Shown here piece after piece: positions 56,100 through 64,000 of a stretch of DNA of 64,000 bases. The notes under the pieces are model-generated. The model saw nothing but the letters and a program-made list of their open reading frames with translations, searched no databases and had not been told where the DNA came from. The position numbers were made by a program, and so were the translations under genes. The stretch's first letter is position 1. Every line of letters begins with the position of its first letter. The DNA comes from Chlorops oryzae (Eukaryota; Arthropoda; Insecta; Diptera; Chloropidae), in contig CM035806.1 of assembly GCA_020466095.1 (NCBI GenBank), positions 164,371,379 through 164,435,378 of the forward strand, given 5' to 3'.

Positions 56100-57384
56100 T
56101 ATTTGCAATTTTTCATTCTAAGTTCGCTAAGCTTTGAAGTTTGAAGTTCTTTAAAAGCCTTAAAGCCGCATAGAAAAATACCGTCCATTTGCATATTCAA
56201 CTTCATCTTCAAAGGACGTTTCAACTTTTGCGCAGCTTTCAATTTCCATTCAATTTTAGTTCAACACCGAAACGAGACGACGCAGAGAAGAGATAAACGC
56301 AACACATAACGCAGCCACGAATTTAGTCATCTCGTGAACTCGGTGGCAATCAAATCAAAGCATTAAAAGAGAGCAAAAAATAAAAAAATAAATAAATATA
56401 TAGGATATATACATATATAAATATATTTATTTACATATACTTGTATTGGAAAAAATATATATACGAGTTTTCTTCAATTTTATCAGATTAACTGACTGAT
56501 GAATGAATGAATATGCTTTCAATTCTCTAAAACAAAAAATACTCCCCAATGTGTTCCAACAAATGAAATCAAGCAACAAAACACAACAAAATGTGTATTT
56601 ACAACAACAACAATAACAATAGAAACGGAAAATATAGGACATAACAAAAAATCGAATTCGATCAAAAAGCGTAAAATGCAATCGTCTAATGACTATCATC
56701 AAATCATTAAAATGAAGAATTCCATCGAACTTAAGGCAATCGAATAAAAATTAAAAATTTTATCTCGAATCTCGACAAATCACAAACGGAGCACATATCG
56801 CCTTTCCATTCGATTCGGATTCGGTTCAACTGGACTCGATTCGATTCGATTTCGATTCGAACCGACACGATTCATCACACGTGCCTGCATTAAGACGCAC
56901 AGCTTCTTGCCACATAGGAGCCTTAGTATTTAGAGCGCGCTCAAACAAAATCGAAATTAGTTATCCTTTAAATTAGAAGAAAATCGAACGACAAAAAAAA
57001 AAAAAATAGGAAATAAAACGCTAGAATCGAAAACGAAAAAATATTACGGAAAAAAAATTAATAAAATAAAAAAAAAATTAAATAAAAAAAAACACATCAA
57101 GTATCGAGCACTGCATTTTAAAATAAATATACAAAAGTAAATAGATAAGAAGTAAAAACCAAGAGCAAAACAAAAAAACCATTTAAGTTAGGAAACTTGA
57201 AAAACGAATCACAACAACGCACAAAGTCTTTAATAAGAAAATAATTATAATAAAGTAACGAAAGAGATACCTATAATAATAAAAAAGATTAATTACAAAA
57301 AAAAAATTCGAATCCGCGCGCGAAGCATCAAGGATTCAACGACGGAGAATATTCGTTTTTTGAATTAAACTTCGAGAAAGCAAT
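56100..57384 (+). other. probable 5' leader and upstream DNA of the third gene
   Basis: Very A-rich, with ATCGA/ATTCG low complexity (56,800-56,870) and no long frame. This composition is usual for fly 5' UTRs; the leader probably runs unspliced into the ATG at 57,385. Confidence 0.4.
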
Positions 57385-57450
57385 ATGGGTGCCAAGGAAA
57401 GTGTCGAAGCAGCCGTTAAAATGAACGCTGATGGCTGGGGGCATGTAGAG
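57385..57450 (+). CDS. first coding exon of an unidentified gene (22 codons)
   Basis: ATG in a good fly context (AAGCAATATGG) starts MGAKESVEAAVKMNADGWGH followed by VE, then donor GAG|GTGCGC at 57,450/57,451 in phase 0. An alternative donor CAT|GTAGAG lies 6 bp earlier, also phase 0. Gly at position 2 and a Ser at 6 fit an N-myristoylation signal (MGxxxS), which would place the protein at membranes; that is inference. The codons look fly-like and the peptide is not low complexity. I do not recognise the protein, and the rest lies in later exons, mostly or wholly beyond the window. Confidence 0.7.
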
Positions 57451-57984
57451 GTGCGCTTATTATACTTACATTTCATTTTACATATGTACATATGCAGTTC
57501 TATATTTCCTGTAAATTCTATTTCTATTCTAGGATAAAAATTTCCTACTTTCGAACAAAAACCCGGGATCGATATACCTGATTTTGTAAAAAAAAAAACA
57601 ATATTCTCTACCTTTTCTCGACCCGTTTTTCATTTTAAGATTGAAACTGTCCGATCCCGATGATTTCAGTTTCTTCCCAATTCTGTTCTGCTACATATTA
57701 TCGTACCGGAGTTATCTGCTCGTATATCACAAAACCAAAAAAAAAAAAAAAAAAAAAAAAGAAGATTGATACCGCTTTCCACGATAAAACTATTCTCCAT
57801 GACCTCAGATATTTTGGAACACTAATTGTGAAAAAATATTAGACAAATTATGTTTTTTACATATGAACCTTACTGAAACTTTAAGTACGACTATCCCAAA
57901 AAACAATTCTTTGGATATACGAGCAGATAACTTCAATACGACGATATGCGAAGTAAGGACCAGTCATTTGAGATATCTCTTCAG

Positions 57985-58375
57985 CTCTGTAAGGTAAGGT
58001 TAGGTTAGTCTGGCTGGTCAGTAAAACCAGGCGTAGAACCATTTCCTCCCTAGCCATACTAGTGTGATCCAAACACTAGAAATTCGTAGTTAGGTTTGGG
58101 TTTGAAGACGCACGATCACCGAAACATGCCAGTCCTCTTCGCGAAGTTTAGGAGAGTAGACACGTTGTATTCCGTTATAGAATTTGAGTCCACGAGCCAT
58201 GGTTCTCCGAACAGTTGCAGTCTCATCCTAGCAAGAGCCAGAATATATGATCGACGGTTTCTCGTGCCCCGGGCTTAGAGCATCTTCTACACGAATCGGA
58301 GTTAGCTATGATCAGCTTGAGCGCGTGGGCACCTAAAAGACTATGAGGTGTTATAACACCCAAGATTGATCTGCA
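57985..58375 (-). pseudogene. non-LTR retrotransposon 3' fragment (inverted)
   Basis: On the minus strand the end of ORF2 is readable: CRRCSKPGARETVDHIFW (Cys/His motif), then after a frameshift LARMRLQLFGEPWLVDSN ... FAKRTGMFR and stop near 58,109-58,111, and a 3' UTR with CTAACCTAACCTTACC (58,001-58,016). The motif matches the C-terminus of Jockey/I/R1-group elements. The 5' part is missing. Confidence 0.72.
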
Positions 58376-58379
58376 GTCC

Positions 58380-58640
58380 GTCCCAGCTCTGTTAAAAATC
58401 AGAGCAGAAAATTTCTTCGAGGAAAAATAAATAGTGAGCCATATTCTGAACTAATATTCTCGGATAATTTTCTCCCTAGATATTTTTCTCCGCGGAAAAA
58501 GGAAGTACTCGAAATTCTTGATCCATTTATGGTCCTGTCCCAGTGTGCTTAGAATGCGACAATTTTTTCAAGTCTGCGGGGGAAAATTCCCCGGAAATAT
58601 TTCGAGTCGGGCTGAGTGGTAATCAGCTGGTGTACGTTAA
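58380..58640. repeat. palindromic motif-array repeat
   Basis: Blocks such as GAAAATTTTCTCCG, GGGGAAAATTCCCCGG and an end inverted as CCCGACTCGAAATATTTCCG. That end matches the CCCGACTGGAAAT ends at 51,611-51,985, and the same tRNA-like module follows ~100 bp downstream. Confidence 0.5.
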
Positions 58641-58729
58641 CAATTTTAAGTCTCCCCCTGTCTTTGCCTAGAATTAATCGCTTAACATTATTAAATTATT
58701 AATATTCCTTTCCTTTACCTCTTTCGTCG

Positions 58730-58795
58730 CCGTAGTTAAATAGTTGAGATGCCAACTTACGAAACGAGAGGCTCTGGCTTCAACTCCCAGCTTAT
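58730..58795 (+). repeat. tRNA-like module (pair of 52,085)
   Basis: CGTAGTTAAATAGTTGAGAT, GCCAACTTACGAAACGAGAG and GGCTTCAACTCCCAGC: box-A-like and box-B-like motifs at tRNA spacing. It is followed by TTTCTGTTTCTGTT as at the other copy. Confidence 0.55.
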
Positions 58796-59549
58796 GTCGT
58801 ATTTTCTGTTTCTGTTTCTGTTGTTTGTTCAAATAACACTAAAAAAAAAAACAAAAAGCGGACCAAACCGAAAACTATTATTTTAATGAACTGAGACTGC
58901 CAACCACTATTGTCAGATTTAGGGATATGCCCCTAACTGAAGAAACTTCCAAATCTTTAGTGGACACTTAGGAGAGAAAAGTCTTTTGGGAAGGTCTTTA
59001 GCGGATCAAGTGTTCGTTTTAAAAAGACTTCAAAATGAAATTTATGGGAGACATTCAGTTGAGATACTTATATCCCCATAAAAAACTATCAAAGTTCTGT
59101 CAAGCGAAAATTTGTTAATCGATTCCGAACATTTGGTACTCTTAAAAAAGGTGACGAGAGCACTTTAGTAAAAAATTAACATAGAAGAGCCTCTTATGGG
59201 AAAATTTCGAAACTTAATTCCATAATAATTTTCTTTAGGGTATTTTGGTTTTGCTTGAACACTTGATGTTGATACTTTTTTCCTACTGTCGACTATCCTC
59301 AGACTCGAACAATTGATTGATCCTGTTTGCTTCAAGGAAAATTCAATATTTCAAGTTCGATTTTACACTTAAAGGCTGTGTGTCCTTGGTATAATTTATT
59401 ACCACCCAATCTTTTTTGTTGTTGTTTTTTTCTTATCCATTCTAATAAATTCGCCGCAAAACTGAAAGTTAAATTCAATTATGAAGTCCATGGAAAAGTG
59501 GGAGCAAATTCAATATTCACTTGCATAAACTTAATTGTGTGCAACAGAC

Positions 59550-59571
59550 ACACACACACACACACACAAAC
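59550..59571. repeat. (CA)n microsatellite
   Basis: Uninterrupted CACACA tract within the intron. Confidence 0.85.
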
Positions 59572-59913
59572 ATCCCACAAGTAAAAAAGTAATGGCGAAT
59601 AGAACAACGTGGGTGTATTGTTGTCAAAAGAATTGCATGAAAGATCCTCTTTTTTTTTCCACCCGCTGCAAGTGAAAGTTCATCAGGACTTTTCAATGGC
59701 AGAAAGTCAAGTCTGCTGAAGCACTCACAAAACTTATTATTCAATTAGCATTGTTCCTCGGGGCGATTCGCAATGGCTGATTCTATTCTTATAGAATAAC
59801 TGACTTGAACATACAATCTAACAACTTAATTGAATCAAGCAGCAATTAAGTCAACTGCAATAATTGAATAAATCTTGAATTACTTAACATATAACAAACT
59901 CTAACCTTAACTA

Positions 59914-60160
59914 AAATAACTTAACTTAACTTAACTTAACTTAATGTAAACTTAACTTAAAACTTAACTGAATAACTTAATTTACTTAACATAACTAACT
60001 TAACTTAACTTAACTTAACTTAACTTAACTTAACTTAACTTAACTTAACTTAACTTAACTTAACTTAACTTAACTTAACTTAACTTAACTTAACTTAACT
60101 TAACTTAACTTAACTTAACTTAATTTAACTTAACTTAACTTAACTTAACTTAACTTAACT
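59914..60160. repeat. (AACTT)n pentanucleotide satellite
   Basis: About 247 bp of ACTTA/AACTT repeats, nearly pure from 60,000 to 60,160 and degenerate at the left edge, grading into non-repetitive DNA with ATTAA/CTTAA bias. Confidence 0.95.
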
Positions 60161-61864
60161 GAAAAAAATTTCATTCGTGTTTTACGATGTTTAATGAACA
60201 AAGTATGTTAATACAATTTAAACAGAGAACGCATAAAAAATTTATCTACGACTTACACGTTAATGCTACTTACGCTCTTTACATTTAGTTACGTTAGCAA
60301 CCCGACAAAACACTTACTATTAATCGGATCTGCAGCAACTTTCTTATTAATAATTAACTACTTAATTAATTAATTTTTATCAACAATCTTGGAACTGATA
60401 AGCCTTACATTATTACCCATTAATCTACTTTTGAGAAATTCTCTTATTAAGGCTTTTAATATCTATTTTCCAATAACTTTTTTTTGTAACAAATATTTTC
60501 AGCTTTTAAAACATTTTTCAAAGCACTTTGCAATAACATTATAATAAATACTTCTTTTATAAGTAAACTTAAGCGGTTACGTGGTAGACATTGAAAAACT
60601 TCATTAACATTAGTACACCTTTATATAGCCGCAATAATTTATTATTTCGTTAAGTTATTTCCAGCTAGTAATCTTATATTTCATGATTTATGAAAACTAT
60701 TAATATTAATTTTTATACTAACAAGTTATGGTAAACTCAAAACTTTATTGAGACGCACGAATTATGTGTTACAGAAGAATAGCAGTTTTATAGCGCATTA
60801 AACGCCTATTGGCTTCATATAACATAATAGCCTTTCCTCATTTTACTAGATTTTATGAATCCATGGCATTTAAAATTCCTATGCTAAGCTAGTTTGTTCT
60901 TCATTTTAGTATAATTAATAAAGACCTTTCTTTCATCTTTATCTATGGATTTTAATTCATGAATTTCACATGTTCGTCACTATTTAAAATTTCCTATGCC
61001 AAAGCTAAATTTTTCTTCATTTCATTTCATTAAAATCAAAACTTTTCTTTACCTCATTCGCAAGGATCTATGTAGTCATAATTTCAAATTTCATTGTCCC
61101 TTTCAATTGTTTTCACATTTCTTCGGTACATTTAATATGTATATAAATATCAAAATACCAGAGCTGTAAATGAATGATTCATTTTCGAATAAATCAGTGA
61201 ATGATTCACATAATGAATGGAGATTTATGAATGAGTTCATTTCAACACAAAATTTGAATTGAATTATAAATTTGAATGCATTCTTTTGAATTGAAAATTT
61301 TGAATGAATTCTTTTGAATTTAAATATTTAAAAGAATTAAAATAATTATATTGAATATATGTACCTACATACGACTGTGCAATCCACAAGAGCAGATGAC
61401 TGCAGATCTAATTCAATACTTGAATGCTACTTGTATGTAGGTACTTGCTGCTGGAAAGGGCAGCAGCAGCCTTCGACCTAATTTTGTTAAAGTGCTCCAT
61501 CCGAAGTGCAATTCTTCTATACAGCCATATCCCAGTAGTCAGCGGAGCCACCACAACACTAGCGATTTCACTAGTCACTGGGTGTCGGGGATCGGTCCCT
61601 TTCCTATCCAAGACGCTGGCGAATTTAACATTACGATCTCATTGCCGGGGACAGGTCGTCCTTTTATGCGCCACCTTTAACCAGTCATTTCGCTAGCGAA
61701 AAGGGGCACGAAAATGGCCTAGCACCAGCGACTGAGAAAAAAGAAAATTTTCATTTTTTGTTTTGACTTTTTCTAAATTTATTTATATTATTAATTATTA
61801 TATTTTTTTGTTTATCTATTTCTTATTTTAAATCTTTTTTGTCTTACTTCTCTTAAAATTTTCT

Positions 61865-61936
61865 CGCCTCCACCGAGCCTCGAACCGCTGACCACCAGAT
61901 GGCTGGGCGAACGCCTTAACCATTACGCTAAACGAA
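61865..61936 (-). repeat. tRNA-like module
   Basis: Minus strand: TTTAGCGTAATGGTTAAGGC (box A) and CAGCGGTTCGAGGCTC (box B), then GGTGGAGGCGAGAA. Looks tRNA-like in spacing, but stems are incomplete. Confidence 0.55.
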
Positions 61937-62177
61937 CGAATTTAATTTCTTGGTCAAAATGCTCACTTGAGTTTAGCGTTGCTCAGATTTTGGGAAACGT
62001 CTTTAACGAATTTTTTCACTCCAAAAATTGTTTACTTGAATATGAACATTTAAAAAAAAAAATAATAATAAAACCTTAAAAATTTAGGGGAAAATGTTTG
62101 TCTTCCAAAATAACTGAACTATGAACAAAAAAAAACTCTAATTTATAAAAAAAGTAAAAAATTTAGGAAAAATTCTC

Positions 62178-62250
62178 GCCGCCCGCAGGGATAGAACCCC
62201 GAACCTCCCGGCTGTCGAGTCATAGTTTGAACCACTGCGCTATCGAACGC
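62178..62250 (-). repeat. tRNA-like module
   Basis: Minus strand: CGATAGCGCAGTGGTTCAAA (box A), GACTCGACAGCCGGGAGGTT, and GGGGTTCTATCCCTGC (box B), then GGCGGCGAGAA. It ends in the same GGCGAGAA string as its neighbour. Confidence 0.55.
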
Positions 62251-63893
62251 TTAACGGGCAAATGAACAGAATGCGACGTAAAAGCAGACAACAGCAAAAA
62301 CAATCATACGCAGCGAATAGGGAAATGTGAGCTGAGGCCTATCTACTCTTTCAGGTTTATGTATTAGGTGAAATGGCTAGTCATCAAGGACTGGCACTTT
62401 GGCATGTCACAAATATCGGGGGCGACCTACTGACTACTGGGATATGATATAAGTATTTGAATGTGTATATCTATGCATGCGGCTTCCACAGTTCCCCATT
62501 CGGTTTGACAGAATCTGTCAATCAGAGCCGGATTAAGGTGTCTAGGGGCCCGGGGCCAGAGAATGGCCGTGGACCTTTTATTAATTGAAAGATATATGTA
62601 TGTATGTAGCATAAAATTTCAAACGTCAGTCGGTTCTGGACCAACTGAAGACCTAGAAATATGTAAGTCATTCGTCGCGTTGATCCTTTCTTGGTTCAAT
62701 ATTCTATCTCATCGCGAGTAAACGATTCTTTCCAAAGACTAACATCATTCTGGTAGTTCTGATTCTGATTTTCTATTGTTACCTCGGAGTCAGTTAATAA
62801 TGTTGAAGTACTTCCTTGTTATTCAAAATAAGTATCAATTGCCGGTCCAATGATTGGACTTCAATCAAACACTTTTCGATGTCACAAATAACCTCAAAAT
62901 TAATAAATTTCGTACATAAACTTTTATAAATCTTAAAAGACATGTAGAATTTCGAGAAAACTGATAACATTTTTGTAAATTTATATGATATCCGAATGAA
63001 ATTTATCGGACCGCAAATTTTTTTATTAGGTTTCTCTACCAGTTTTCGCCCTTTTTCAATTCGCTCCATTTAGACTCCTTCTCAGAACGTTTCAATATTC
63101 GAGAGATTTTTATGAGTTCTTCAAAAAGATTCTGTACAGTGGGAAAGGAACGGCCTTATAAAGGATTCAAAATCTTATAATAATACTACCAAATATACAC
63201 TAGTGAGCAAAAAGATGAGACCATTTATTTAAATTTTATTCAGACTGCAGTTTTCTTTAATTTAACGATTAGAAATTATTAGATTCTTATTAAATCTGTG
63301 AAAAATCAAAAGAAAGGGAGAGGAAAAACTGTTAACAGAGCGACGAAAATAGTTCAGGAAAATTCGCTTATAAAAAACATTTTTGCAAAGTTTGTTTAAA
63401 ATGGGCGAAGGTTATGGGAGTAACAAGACCACAGTTCTCTATCAGAGAAAAACGGAGTACTGTGGCAAATACATGTCAAGTGCCAATAAAATCACCAAGA
63501 CATCCCAACTAAAAGTGTCTCGTTTCACAGAAAACAGAGCGTTAAAGCAGTCTGGAGTAATCAAAAGACATTATGTATGTATGTTTGTACGCACACAATG
63601 ATTGAAAAAGAAAGCATCTGGCCATTTTTTATTTTTCGTGTGCAGATCCTTATAATGCAATATTTACTTCACACAAGGTCTTCCACAAGGACCCTTCAGA
63701 ACCAATATATTGAAGATTTGGCGGTGTTTTTTTTTTTTTTTTTTTTTTTTTATAAAACTTGCATTTGATAACAAACGTATGTATATGTATTTATGATTAT
63801 ACCCATGCTGGGATACGACTATTAGGCGGACCATACACGTGCATGCATACAACGTCATTACATACTAAACTTAATAGTTACATCTATTTTCAG

Positions 63894-63951
63894 CACAAGA
63901 TTGAGAGTTGCATTCAGCTACGGCTTTCCGTTGGAAACAAGGAGTTATAGG
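63894..63951 (+). other. possible downstream exon of the unidentified gene
   Basis: Preceded by CATACTAAAC (branch-point-like) and ATCTATTTTCAG (strong acceptor at 63,893); ends ATAG|GTATGG, a plausible donor. In phase 0 it would read HKIESCIQLRLSVGNKEL and then stop at TAG, which conflicts with the phase of exon 1; another frame is open. Could equally be chance. Confidence 0.25.
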
Positions 63952-64000
63952 TATGGCGACACATGAATGTTAGTTAAACTTACCGGGTAGGAAAAGTCGA

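Larger units (their letters stand above)
61530..62442. mobile_element. TIR element with two tRNA-like modules
   Basis: Ends TCCCAGTAGTCAG and CTGACTACTGGGA bordered by TA on both sides (61,528-61,529; 62,443-62,444). Subterminal CACTAGCG/GCTAGCG/CTAGTCA motifs; interior AT-rich with tRNA-like modules at 61,865-61,936 and 62,178-62,250, both minus. 913 bp, no transposase. Same plan as 46,390-47,351. Confidence 0.7.
57451..63893 (+). other. intron of the unidentified gene
   Basis: Contains non-LTR and TIR-element debris, a 247-bp AACTT satellite and AT-rich sequence (60.2-61.4 kb) with no supported exon. Confidence 0.5.

Noticed and set aside
59914..60160. Telomere-like array
   Set aside because: AACTT pentamers do not match insect telomere repeats, and flies use retrotransposon telomeres; a simple satellite is the better reading.

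Overview
The window is nuclear DNA from a higher (cyclorrhaphan) fly. It is AT-rich, dense in simple repeats, and its two recognisable genes match Drosophila developmental regulators. I judge it to be a schizophoran fly other than D. melanogaster, because the intergenic DNA is long and packed with interspersed repeats. I cannot name the species. All three gene models read on the + strand.

Layout. 1-5.2 kb: the 3' part of Blimp-1 (end of the PR/SET domain, long low-complexity linkers, five zinc fingers, terminal exon, 3' UTR), with an apparent one-base frameshift near 908-910. 5.2-23 kb: intergenic DNA with a pogo/Tigger-like element, a TIR element, a foldback MITE, a nest of three elements (17.0-19.2 kb) and a 1.04-kb long-TIR element. 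23.2-27.7 kb: lin-28, with a candidate non-coding first exon, a cold-shock-domain exon and an exon with two zinc knuckles. 27.7-53 kb: a large repeat-rich gap holding hAT-type MITEs, a long perfect hairpin, five copies of one structured repeat family and one copy each of two sister families, a Transib-like TIR pair, a tRNA-derived SINE with target duplication, an almost intact mariner, non-LTR remnants and several elements with subterminal motif arrays. 53-57.4 kb: a probably single-copy region rich in GA/CT and GC motifs leading into a third gene. Its first coding exon (22 codons, MGAKESVEAA...) is at 57,385-57,450 and the remaining 6.5 kb is its intron.

Functional picture. Blimp-1 is an ecdysone-responsive transcriptional repressor in flies and Lin-28 is an RNA-binding regulator of developmental timing. 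Both belong to temporal control of development, but nothing in the sequence shows that they are co-regulated. The rest is largely a record of transposition.

The most unusual material is (1) three repeat families (A, B, C) that share architecture and a 3' core but have different sequences in their 3' hairpin and matching 5' motif, which looks like structure-level conservation; (2) several elements that combine inverted-repeat ends or dense short-motif arrays with decayed tRNA-like box A/box B modules; and (3) a 39-bp TIR pair starting with the RSS-like heptamer CACAGTG. All family names beyond mariner are inferences from ends and target duplications, because no database search was possible.
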